NCBI GenBank assembly: GCA_039798005.1
Contig: JBDKGV010000140.1
Span: 1 to 8,930, forward strand
Source of the DNA: JBDKGV01 sp039798005
GTDB taxonomy: Bacteria; Fibrobacterota; Fibrobacteria; UBA5070
DNA length: 8,930 nucleotides
Reading direction: 5' to 3'
The notes under the pieces were generated by a model. The model was not told the origin of the DNA and ran no database searches. It worked only from the letters and a program-made list of their open reading frames with translations. Position 1 is the stretch's first letter. The number at the start of each line of letters is the position of its first letter. Shown piece after piece: positions 1 through 6,463 of the stretch. Position numbers and translations under genes: made by a program.

Positions 1-215
1 TCTCTTGGGCCATCTGGACTGCGCGCTCCTTGAAAGCCGAGTCATGTGTCCTACGAGGGGACTTGGGAGTCTCTGTCATACGTCAAACCTACCTGATCGT
101 GACGTCCGTCAGCAGGGGGACGGGTCAGACATATGAGCTTGCCGCTACGCGCGACACCCTGTACGCAGCCACAGGCAGCACCCTTCTGAAAATCGGATAT
201 CCTGACATTCCATGA
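1..215 (+). CDS. Possible C-terminal fragment of a protein running in from the left edge
   Basis: Reading from base 3, this frame has no stop before TGA at 213-215, giving about 70 residues with no start forced inside the window. The last third (about residues 43-70, including LAATRDTLYAATG and STLLKIGYPDIP) alternates short hydrophobic strands with polar turns. This looks like the end of a secreted beta-rich or propeller-type protein, but I do not recognise a family. The first half is less protein-like, and third-position GC is lower than in the genes further right. The TTG at 30 is not a convincing start, so I treat this as a 3' end only. It could also be a chance open frame; 70 codons is not rare in GC-rich DNA. 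Element A starts about 30 nt after the stop. Confidence 0.35.
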   Translation, partial: SWAIWTARSLKAESCVLRGDLGVSVIRQTYLIVTSVSRGTGQTYELAATRDTLYAATGSTLLKIGYPDIP

Positions 216-244
216 AGCGTTTTTTCTCCCTTTTTTGAAACTGT

Positions 245-358
245 CGTTCTGGACCTCCGGCCCAGACCCGGCTCAGGGCCACTGGCGGCCCTGAGAACCG
301 CCACCCAGGGATGGCATCCCTGGGGACCCTGCATTTTCGCAACCACTTCGCGGGTCGT
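245..358 (-). repeat. Element A: three-hairpin structured repeat, inverted relative to element B
   Basis: The reverse complement of this stretch matches the plus strand at about 663-778. The best-conserved core (257-304 here, 716-764 in B) differs by two substitutions and one inserted C. Three stem-loops are visible in plus coordinates: TCTGGACC 248-255 with GGCCCAGA 259-266 (8 bp, one G-T pair); CTCAGGGCC 272-280 with GGCCCTGAG 287-295 (9 bp, loop 281-286); and CCAGGGAT 305-312 with ATCCCTGG 316-323 (8 bp, loop GGC). On the minus strand the conserved heptamer CGAAGTG precedes the first stem in both copies. The ends are approximate, because similarity fades outside the stems. Confidence 0.75.
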
Positions 359-406
359 GCCACCACTCACGATCAGCAACCTTGTGCTTGTATGTCTGTC
401 AGCTTG

Positions 407-434
407 CCCCGCGCGATCAGGATCGCACACGGGG
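407..434. repeat. Bipartite inverted repeat between elements A and B
   Basis: Inner arms GCGATC 413-418 and GATCGC 421-426 are separated by two bases. Outer arms CCCCG 407-411 and CGGGG 430-434 add five pairs across a small asymmetric internal loop. No T-run follows, so it is not a standard intrinsic terminator. Confidence 0.5.
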
Positions 435-457
435 ACCCCATGAAGGGTACTACACAC

Positions 458-473
458 GGCCACTGCCGTGGCC
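458..473. repeat. Short perfect hairpin GGCCAC/GTGGCC
   Basis: GGCCAC at 458-463 and GTGGCC at 468-473 form a 6-bp stem with the four-base loop TGCC. It lies in the spacer between elements A and B. Confidence 0.45.
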
Positions 474-570
474 ATTGCTTGGCGCTTGCCGTCCGCAGAC
501 TGCTGAAGATGTCCCATGCATGGCATCCGCGTGCGCCTTCTGACAAAGCGAAGCGACGGTGACAACAGTC

Positions 571-593
571 CTTTGCTCGCGCAGCGGGCAAAG
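571..593. repeat. 10-bp hairpin with three-base loop
   Basis: CTTTGCTCGC at 571-580 pairs with GCGGGCAAAG at 584-593 (ten pairs, one of them G-T) around the loop GCA. It is one of the strongest foldbacks of the spacer. No T-run follows on either strand. A smaller hairpin, TGCGC/GCGCA, follows at 633-645. Confidence 0.5.
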
Positions 594-662
594 CCCGGAC
601 GACCCATTTCAAGAAGGGCCAACGGTAAGATCTGCGCAAGGCGCAACCTGACTTGACTGCTT

Positions 663-778
663 TGCGTCCCACGAAGTGTCACAATCAGGGGGTCGAGGGG
701 GATGGCAATCCCCCCGTGGCGGTTCCCAGGGCCGCCAGTGGCCCTGGGCCCGGGTCTGGGCCGGGAAGGCCCAGAGCA
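663..778 (+). repeat. Element B: three-hairpin structured repeat, inverted partner of element A
   Basis: This is the plus-strand copy. Its stems are GGGGGAT 697-703 with ATCCCCC 708-714 (loop GGCA); CCCAGGGCC 725-733 with GGCCCTGGG 740-748 (loop GCCAGT, identical to that of A read on the minus strand); and TCTGGGCC 755-762 with GGCCCAGA 768-775 (loop GGGAA). Compared with A, stem 1 has two paired changes (A-T to G-C and C-G to G-C), stem 2 has one paired change (T-A to C-G), and stem 3 has G-T replaced by G-C. CGAAGTG lies at 672-678. The pairing is kept although the sequence changes, which suggests selection on the folded form as RNA or single-stranded DNA. Confidence 0.75.
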
Positions 779-860
779 ACGCGCATAAAACATGACCAAG
801 TGCAGGGCCGAGCGCCTGCATTTCGGTTTCCAGGCCAGAAGCCCGGTCCCTGTGTATCAA

Positions 861-873
861 GACAAAAATTGTC
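861..873. promoter_or_regulatory. Palindrome GACA-N5-TGTC, possible operator upstream of the GH94 cluster
   Basis: GACAAAAATTGTC is a perfect 5-3-5 inverted repeat inside the only AT-rich island close to the phosphorylase gene, about 210 nt before its start. It has the same GACA-N5-TGTC frame as the palindrome at 8115-8127. A binding site for a dimeric regulator is a reasonable guess. I cannot place a good promoter next to it, and the regulator is unknown. Confidence 0.35.
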
Positions 874-959
874 ATTTCAATGTGCGCCGTCGGCGGCGAC
901 ACCCCCCCTGACCGTCGCCCGGCAGGGGCGGGACCCCGCAGCGGCGAAGTGCCGCGAGG

Positions 960-976
960 AGGCCCGAGGAGGGCCT
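960..976. repeat. GC-rich hairpin in the leader of the GH94 gene
   Basis: AGGCCC at 960-965 and GGGCCT at 971-976 form a 6-bp stem with loop GAGGA. It belongs to a very GC-rich run (about 885-1030) with other possible short stems, for example GCGGC/GCCGC about 15-25 nt upstream. If transcription starts upstream of this run, the phosphorylase mRNA would have a long, strongly folded leader. No T-run follows the stem. Confidence 0.35.
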
Positions 977-1083
977 GGCAGCCTTGGGCCGGGGCCGACC
1001 AGGGCAGGAGAAGGGGCCATGGCTCCCGTTGCCCATCCTTGCGAATCCGGTGCAACAGGAATGCGGGGAGCTACTTTCAAGGC

Positions 1084-3468
1084 ATGCGGTACGGGTACTT
1101 CGACGATGCAGCGCGGGAATACGTGATCACGCGCCCCGACACGCCCAAGTCCTGGATCAATTACCTGGGCTCGCGGCTCTATGGCGGGATCATCACGCAA
1201 AACGCGGGTGGCTACAGCTTCTACAAGTCGGGGGGCATGGGGCGCATCCTGCGCATGCGCTTCAACGGCGTGCCGGTGGATCAGCCGGGGCGCTACCTGT
1301 ACCTGCGCGACGACGACAACGGCGACTACTGGTCGGCCTCGTGGCAGCCGGTGGGAAAGCCCTTGGACAAGTACGAGTCCAAGGTGCGGCACGGCTTGGG
1401 ATACTCGATCTTCGAGGCGAAGTACGAGGGGATCGCCACCGAATACGTGTGCTTCGTCCCGAAGGGGCAGGCCTTCGAATACTGGGCCCTGAAGATCACC
1501 AACACCTCGAAGGTGCGCCGCCGCCTTTCCGTCTTCAGCTACGCCGAGCTTGCCAACAACTGGAACTGGCGTCAGGACCTGGAGAACCTCCAGTACACCC
1601 AGTACACCGTGCGCATGTCGCTGCAGGAGGGCATGATCCGCTGGCGCAATGCCACCAACCCCGGCTTCGAGGAGCTTTGGTTCGGTTTGAGCGGAGCGCC
1701 GGTCACCTCGTTCGACACCGACCGCGACCTGTTCCTGGGGCCGTACCGCACCCAGTCCAACCCGATCGCCGTGGAGAAGGGACGCTGCGGCGATTCGCTG
1801 GCCTGCGGCGACAACGGCTGTTCCAGCCTGCACAGCGCCATCGAGCTTGCTCCCGGGGAAAGCCGGGAACTGGTCTTCATGCTGGGCATGGGGGCGCCCG
1901 ATGCGCCGTGGCGCGACCTGCGGCCGGGCCGCGAGATCCTTGCGGAATACGGCAACTGGGCGCGGATGCTCTCCGAACTGGAGGCCATCAAGGCCGAATG
2001 GAACCTGGCCCTGGACACGCTGCAGGTGGAGACTCCCGACAAGGAGCTCGACACCATGGTCAACGTGTGGAACGCCTACCAGTGCCACATGACCTTCAAC
2101 TGGTCGCGCGGCGTGTCGCTGGTGGAGGCGGGGGACCGCGACGGCCTTGGCTATCGCGACACCGTGCAGGACATGCTGGCGGTGACCCATTGCCTCCCGC
2201 AGGCGGTGGAGGAGCGGCTGGACCTCATCCTCACCGGGCAGACCTCGGCGGGCGGGGCGCTTCCCTTGGTGAAGCCGATGACCCATCGGCCCGGGTACGA
2301 GAAGGCGCCCACCGACGAGCAGTACCGCTCGGACGACACGCTGTGGCTTCCCATCACGGTCACGAATTTCGTCTTTGAGACCGGGAACCTGGCGTACCTG
2401 GACAAGGTGCTTCCGTATGCCGACAAGGGAGAAGCCAGCGTCTATGAGCACCTCAAACAGGCGCTCCAGTTCTCGATCGACCACAAGGGGCGCAACGGCC
2501 TGATCCAAGGCCTGCACTCCGATTGGAACGACTGCATCAAGTTCGGCACCACTGGCGAGTCGCTCTTCACCACCTTCATGTTCTACCTGGGCTGCAAGCT
2601 GGTGGGGCAGTTGGCGACGGCCAAGAAGAAGAACTCGGATGCCAAGTGGGCGGAAGAGGAAGCGCAGAAGGTGCTTGCCGACCTGCAGGCTTCGGCTTGG
2701 GACGGGCAGTGGTTCCTGCGGGCCATCTCGGCCACCGGGGGGACATTGGGGTCGCACAAGAATCCCGAAGGCTCGATCTACCTCAATGCACAGTCCTGGG
2801 CGGTGATCTCGGGGGCTGCGACGCCGGACCAGATGCGGGAATGCCTGGAGTCGGTGCATCGCCTGCTTGCCACCGAGCACGGGCTGTTGCTGTGCGACCC
2901 GCCGCACGAGACCATCGATCCGCACATCGCGCTTCCTCTCCTTGTCTACCCGGGAGGGCACAAGGAGAACGGTGGAATCTTCTGCCACTCCAACGCGTGG
3001 GCGGTGATCGCCGAGACCTTGGCCGGAAACGGCGCGCGGGCCCACGAGTACTACCGGGCCTATCTGCCCGCCCGATTCAACGACCATGCCCAGACCCGGC
3101 AGGTGGAGCCCTACGTCTACTGCCAATTCACCCACGGCAAGGCCTCCCCGCGTTTCGGACAGAGCCGCAATTCGTGGCTCACCGGCACGGCGTCCTGGAG
3201 CTACGTCGCGGTCACGCAGTATATTCTCGGGCTCAAGCCGTCGCTCACCGGGCTGCGGATCGATCCGTGCATCCCGCCCGAGTGGCCGGGGTTCCGGGCC
3301 CGTCGCCGGTTTCGTGGCAAGACCTTGCACATCGAGGTCAAGAACCCCCAAGGGGTGTCTCGCGGAGTCGTTTCGATCGAGGTCAATGGCGAGAGGATCC
3401 AAGGGAACGTGGTCCCTTCGGTGATGTTGGAATCCGTCAACGAGATCAAGGTGGTGCTAGGTGGCTGA
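1084..3468 (+). CDS. GH94 disaccharide phosphorylase (cellobiose/chitobiose phosphorylase-like)
   Basis: 794 residues, the usual length for family GH94. These enzymes cleave a beta-linked disaccharide with phosphate to give a sugar 1-phosphate and a free sugar in the cytoplasm. The N-terminus MRYGYFDDAAREYVITRP and the segment AGGYSFY match cellobiose and N,N'-diacetylchitobiose phosphorylases and fix the start at 1084; the frame is open further upstream, but that part is low-complexity. GGGGAG at 1065-1070 is a possible, rather distant Shine-Dalgarno. The general acid should be D483 in DWNDC (480-484). Phosphate-binding positions fit R358 (GYRD), H635 (GIFCH) and the T700-G-T702 turn of WLTGT. 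Specificity is uncertain. CSSLH near residue 250 resembles chitobiose phosphorylase, YPGGHKENGGIFCH resembles cellobiose phosphorylase, and the YCQFTH...SPRFG segment recalls a poorly characterised GH94 branch. It overlaps the ABC ATPase gene by 8 nt. Confidence 0.92.
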   Translation: MRYGYFDDAAREYVITRPDTPKSWINYLGSRLYGGIITQNAGGYSFYKSGGMGRILRMRFNGVPVDQPGRYLYLRDDDNGDYWSASWQPVGKPLDKYESKVRHGLGYSIFEAKYEGIATEYVCFVPKGQAFEYWALKITNTSKVRRRLSVFSYAELANNWNWRQDLENLQYTQYTVRMSLQEGMIRWRNATNPGFEELWFGLSGAPVTSFDTDRDLFLGPYRTQSNPIAVEKGRCGDSLACGDNGCSSLHSAIELAPGESRELVFMLGMGAPDAPWRDLRPGREILAEYGNWARMLSELEAIKAEWNLALDTLQVETPDKELDTMVNVWNAYQCHMTFNWSRGVSLVEAGDRDGLGYRDTVQDMLAVTHCLPQAVEERLDLILTGQTSAGGALPLVKPMTHRPGYEKAPTDEQYRSDDTLWLPITVTNFVFETGNLAYLDKVLPYADKGEASVYEHLKQALQFSIDHKGRNGLIQGLHSDWNDCIKFGTTGESLFTTFMFYLGCKLVGQLATAKKKNSDAKWAEEEAQKVLADLQASAWDGQWFLRAISATGGTLGSHKNPEGSIYLNAQSWAVISGAATPDQMRECLESVHRLLATEHGLLLCDPPHETIDPHIALPLLVYPGGHKENGGIFCHSNAWAVIAETLAGNGARAHEYYRAYLPARFNDHAQTRQVEPYVYCQFTHGKASPRFGQSRNSWLTGTASWSYVAVTQYILGLKPSLTGLRIDPCIPPEWPGFRARRRFRGKTLHIEVKNPQGVSRGVVSIEVNGERIQGNVVPSVMLESVNEIKVVLGG

Positions 3469-4552
3469 GATCCGATTGTCCCAGGTGCGCAAGGTCTACG
3501 AAGGTCAGGTCACGGCCGTGGAATCCTTCAATCTCGTCATTCCCGATCAGGAGTTGCTGGTGCTGGTCGGGCCTTCGGGCTGCGGCAAGTCCACGGTGCT
3601 GCGCATGATCGCAGGCCTGGAGGACCTGACCGAAGGGGAGCTTGAGATCGACGGCGAACTGGTGAACGACGTGCCTCCGCGCGACCGCGACGTGGCCATG
3701 GTCTTCCAGAGCTACGCCCTCTATCCGCACTTGGACGTCTACGAGAACATGGCCTTCGGGCTTCGCTTGCGCAAGTTCTCTCGCGAGGAGATCGACGTGC
3801 GCGTGCGCGAAGCGGCCGGCATGCTGGGCATCCTGCCGTACCTGGAGCGCCGCCCCAAGGCCTTGTCGGGTGGGCAGCGCCAGCGCGTGGCGATCGGACG
3901 GGCCATCGTGCGAAAGCCCAAGGTCTTTCTCTTCGACGAGCCCCTTTCCAACTTGGATGCCAAGATGCGTGTGGGCATGCGCACCGAGATCGCGCGGCTC
4001 CACCAGCGTCTCAAGGCCACCATGGTCTATGTCACGCACGATCAGGTCGAGGCCATGACCCTGGGGAACCGGATCGTGGTGATGGACCAAGGGAAGGTGC
4101 GGCAGATCGGCTCCCCCATGGAGCTCTACAACCGGCCCGCCAACGACTTCGTGGCCGGGTTCCTGGGCACGCCTCCGATGAACTTCCTTGAGGTGCAGGT
4201 CGCCCCGGACGGGGCCCTGATCCTGCCGGGATCGGGCGATCCGGTGTTCATGGATGCGGCACGCACCCAAGCGCTTCGCAGCACCGGTACGATGGACGCG
4301 CGGTTCGGCATCCGTAGTGAGAGCTTGCATGTGGATCGCACCGGAGCCAAGGGCTGGAAGGCTCTGGTGGATGTGGTCGAGCCGCTGGGATCGGAGTCCT
4401 TGGTCTATTGCAAGCTGGGCAAGAGCCAGGTGGTGGCCCGTGTGGCGCCGGGCAACGAGCCCAGCCCGTCGGACCTCGTGACCTTGGTGCCCGACCCGTC
4501 CCGCATCCATCTCTTCCGTCTCGATGACGGCATGCGCATCGTAGGGACCTGA
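3461..4552 (+). CDS. Sugar-type ABC transporter ATP-binding protein (MalK/UgpC/MsmX family)
   Basis: 363 residues, typical of the ATPase subunit of carbohydrate ABC importers (CUT1 class). It hydrolyses ATP on the cytoplasmic side to drive uptake. Visible landmarks are A-loop Y13, Walker A GPSGCGKST (37-45), Q-loop Q83, signature LSGGQ (135-139), Walker B with D159 and E160, and H-loop H193. From about residue 235 a C-terminal TOBE/OB-type regulatory domain follows. The GTG start lies inside the end of the GH94 gene, with AAGGTGG (3448-3454) as ribosome-binding site, so the two are probably translationally coupled. No permease or binding-protein gene adjoins it. It may therefore be a shared ATPase of the MsmX kind that energises several importers encoded elsewhere. 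The neighbouring phosphorylase suggests disaccharide uptake, which is inference. Confidence 0.93.
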   Translation: MAEIRLSQVRKVYEGQVTAVESFNLVIPDQELLVLVGPSGCGKSTVLRMIAGLEDLTEGELEIDGELVNDVPPRDRDVAMVFQSYALYPHLDVYENMAFGLRLRKFSREEIDVRVREAAGMLGILPYLERRPKALSGGQRQRVAIGRAIVRKPKVFLFDEPLSNLDAKMRVGMRTEIARLHQRLKATMVYVTHDQVEAMTLGNRIVVMDQGKVRQIGSPMELYNRPANDFVAGFLGTPPMNFLEVQVAPDGALILPGSGDPVFMDAARTQALRSTGTMDARFGIRSESLHVDRTGAKGWKALVDVVEPLGSESLVYCKLGKSQVVARVAPGNEPSPSDLVTLVPDPSRIHLFRLDDGMRIVGT

Positions 4553-4557
4553 GACCC

Positions 4558-5232
4558 GTGATCCTTTCGATTCTCGACTATGTGGGGACCTTCGCCTTCG
4601 CGCTTTCCGGCGCCTTTCGCGCGGTCAAGTACGAGCTCGACCTGTTGGGCGTTTTCGTGCTCGCCACGGCGACCGGAGTGGGCGGAGGCATCGCCCGCGA
4701 CGTGCTGCTGGGGGCCACGCCTCCCACGGCGCTCAAGGACGGCTCGTACCTGGCCATCTGCATCCTGGCGGGCGTCGCGGTGTTCGTGGCGGCGCGGCGC
4801 ATCGCGCACTTGTGGGACATGGTGCTCTTTGCCGATGCCGTGGGGCTTGGCGTCTTTGCGGCCATTGGGGCTGCCAAGGCCGAAAGCTTGGGCGCCACGC
4901 CCTTCACCGTGGTCCTGATGGCATCGCTCACGGCAAGCGGAGGCGGTGTGGTGCGCGATCTGCTGGTGCGCGAGATCCCGGCCGCCCTCACCACCGACGT
5001 GTACGCCACGGCGGCCTTGGCCGGTGGCGGCGTGTGGGTCCTGACCGGCTATCTTGGCTTCCCCTATGACATGCGCATCCTGCTCACGGTCCTTCTGACC
5101 TGGATCGTGCGCATGCTGGCCCTTCGCTATGGGCTTTCGCTGCCGCGCGTGAGTCGCATGACCAAGTCGCCCTCCCAGATCGTAAAGGCCAAGCGACGGC
5201 TTGCCCGGCGCGAGGCCGCCAGCCGCGACTAG
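4558..5232 (+). CDS. TRIC/UPF0126 family membrane protein (YicG/YadS-like)
   Basis: 224 residues, mostly hydrophobic, with about seven likely membrane segments. It contains two tandem copies of the family repeat, each with the hallmark GGGxxRD: G42-G44 with R47-D48 in the first and G128-G130 with R133-D134 in the second. This is the prokaryotic TRIC (trimeric intracellular cation channel) fold. Some members are described as monovalent cation channels, and the Pfam domain name suggests glycine transport, so the substrate is open. The last 30 or so residues are basic (many K and R) and probably cytoplasmic. It starts with GTG 5 nt after the ABC ATPase stop, with AGGGA at 4543-4547 as Shine-Dalgarno, so it is very likely in the same transcript. 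A functional link to sugar uptake is not evident. Confidence 0.9.
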   Translation: MILSILDYVGTFAFALSGAFRAVKYELDLLGVFVLATATGVGGGIARDVLLGATPPTALKDGSYLAICILAGVAVFVAARRIAHLWDMVLFADAVGLGVFAAIGAAKAESLGATPFTVVLMASLTASGGGVVRDLLVREIPAALTTDVYATAALAGGGVWVLTGYLGFPYDMRILLTVLLTWIVRMLALRYGLSLPRVSRMTKSPSQIVKAKRRLARREAASRD

Positions 5233-5299
5233 ACGCCGCGGTCAGACGATCGAAACCTCCCATTGCCATCGGGGGCGATGGAATGCGAAACTCTGTGCT

Positions 5300-6415
5300 A
5301 TGGGCGCATGGGGAAAATTGCAGAATTGGTTGAGTCAGGAACTTGCCACTCAGGACGACGGAGCCAAGCCGCCGCCAAAGTCGGGAGGCACCTCGGCACG
5401 GGTGGAGGACGGATCTCCTGTGCCTACCCCGGATGCGCAGGAGGTGATCCGGGTCGTGGGCTGGATGCTCCATACCTTCGGGGCCCAGAACATCGACATG
5501 GAGACCGGCACCGAAGCCGAGCAGAAGGCCGGTTGGGAAAAATGGGCCGGTCATGTCGAGACCGAACCCAAGCGCGATTGGTCCGGGCTCAAGAAGTTCG
5601 TGGGCAGTCAAAGAAGGCTCGAAAGCGAGTTCGTGACCCACAATGTGAAGGCCTTGCGCGGCACGCTCTGGGATTTGCTCCAGCGCCTGGGCCGCACCGT
5701 GGCCGTGGATGCCTTGGACGACGGCACCGTGGGTGAGCAGCTCCAGCACCTGCGGGTGGTGGTGCAGGAAAAGCCGGTGGAGGAGATCCGCCGGGAGGTG
5801 CTCAAGGCCGTCGAGACCATCGGCAAGCTCGTGCACGATCGCCAAGTGCGCACCAAGCGCGAGATGGAAGTGGCCGTGAGCCAGTTGGGATCGGTGCGCA
5901 GCGAACTCTCGAAGACCCGCACCGAGATGGCCAAGGACGGTTTGACGCGCCTGTACAACCGGGCCAGTTTTGATGAACACCTGCAAGCCATGACCGCCTT
6001 GGGCAATCTCACCGGCGAGCCGTGCTCGCTTCTCATGGTGGACATCGACCACTTCAAAAATGTGAACGATCGGCTGGGGCATCCGGCCGGCGACGAGGTG
6101 CTGCGCCAGGTCGCCGATGCCCTCATCCGCGCCTTTCCCCGTCGCACCGATTTCGTGGCGCGTTACGGCGGCGAGGAATTCGCAATTTTGCTTCCCGATA
6201 CCCGCCCTGCCGAACTGGGGCCGATGGCGACCCGCGCGGTGGAGGCGATGCGTGCCATGCGGGTGGTGATCGGGGAGGAGGATCTGTCCGTGACCATCTC
6301 GGTCGGGGCCGCAAGCTTGCATCGCGGCGAATCTCCCAAGGACTGGCTGGAACGCGCCGACAAGGCGCTCTACTCCGCCAAGAACAATGGCAGGAACTGC
6401 GTGCGCGTGGGCTGA
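5300..6415 (+). CDS. Diguanylate cyclase with a helical N-terminal region (GGDEF protein)
   Basis: 371 residues from ATG 5300; an in-frame extension upstream is poor protein, and the chosen start lacks a clear Shine-Dalgarno. The C-terminal GGDEF domain (about 205-371) makes cyclic di-GMP from two GTP. It shows DGLTRLYNR (213-221), DIDHFKNVND (from 248), GHPAGDE, and the active-site signature GGEEF at 290-294. R281-R-T-D284, five residues before GGEEF, is a proper RxxD inhibitory I-site, so product inhibition is expected. The first 200 residues have no transmembrane segment and no PAS, GAF or receiver domain that I recognise. They are largely charged helix, with a probable coiled coil (about 150-205) leading into the catalytic domain. 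It sits 67 nt after the TRIC gene on the same strand and may have its own promoter. Confidence 0.9.
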   Translation: MGAWGKLQNWLSQELATQDDGAKPPPKSGGTSARVEDGSPVPTPDAQEVIRVVGWMLHTFGAQNIDMETGTEAEQKAGWEKWAGHVETEPKRDWSGLKKFVGSQRRLESEFVTHNVKALRGTLWDLLQRLGRTVAVDALDDGTVGEQLQHLRVVVQEKPVEEIRREVLKAVETIGKLVHDRQVRTKREMEVAVSQLGSVRSELSKTRTEMAKDGLTRLYNRASFDEHLQAMTALGNLTGEPCSLLMVDIDHFKNVNDRLGHPAGDEVLRQVADALIRAFPRRTDFVARYGGEEFAILLPDTRPAELGPMATRAVEAMRAMRVVIGEEDLSVTISVGAASLHRGESPKDWLERADKALYSAKNNGRNCVRVG

Positions 6416-6463
6416 TTTCGCCGTACCGTGTTCCAGTGATGCATTCCGTGTAGATTGCGAATC

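Larger units (their letters stand above)
216..1083. other. Gene-free, hairpin-rich intergenic region upstream of the GH94 gene
   Basis: About 870 bases without a gene I can defend. Several short overlapping frames exist on both strands, but none has recognisable family content, and they run across perfect inverted repeats. The region holds two six-T runs (220-225 and 231-236), two inverted copies of a three-hairpin element, at least four further hairpins between the copies, a small AT-rich island with a palindrome (861-873), and a very GC-rich stretch (about 885-1030) just before the phosphorylase start. It may contain a non-coding RNA, a non-autonomous mobile element, or both. It must also hold the promoter of the downstream cluster, but I see no convincing -35/-10 pair. 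Confidence 0.6.

Noticed and set aside
216..240. Intrinsic terminator formed by the T-runs after the left-edge frame
   Set aside because: There are two six-T runs, but no stable GC stem directly before them on the plus strand. The strong stems come after the T-runs.
125..799. Minus-strand open frame of 224 codons covering elements A and B
   Set aside because: It reads straight through both structured repeats and their spacer. Composition is arginine- and proline-rich without domain content, and the paired changes fit RNA or DNA structure better than codons.
934..1020. A third copy of the A/B element in the GH94 leader
   Set aside because: It shares the heptamer CGAAGTG followed by a hairpin (960-976), but the spacing differs, stem 2 is poor and stem 3 is missing. 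The similarity is too weak to call.
880..1083. N-terminal extension of the GH94 gene to an upstream ATG at 880
   Set aside because: The 68 extra residues are low-complexity R/G/P sequence over hairpins, while family members begin at MRYGYFDD.
653..1126. Plus-strand open frame of 157 codons upstream of the GH94 gene
   Set aside because: It runs across element B and the GC-rich leader and overlaps the GH94 start. Its P/G/R-rich translation has no family signature.
877..3402. Very long open frame (841 codons) on the minus strand
   Set aside because: It is antisense to the clear GH94 gene. The translation is rich in R, G, V, H and L with no family motif, which is expected from GC-rich codon bias in the real gene.
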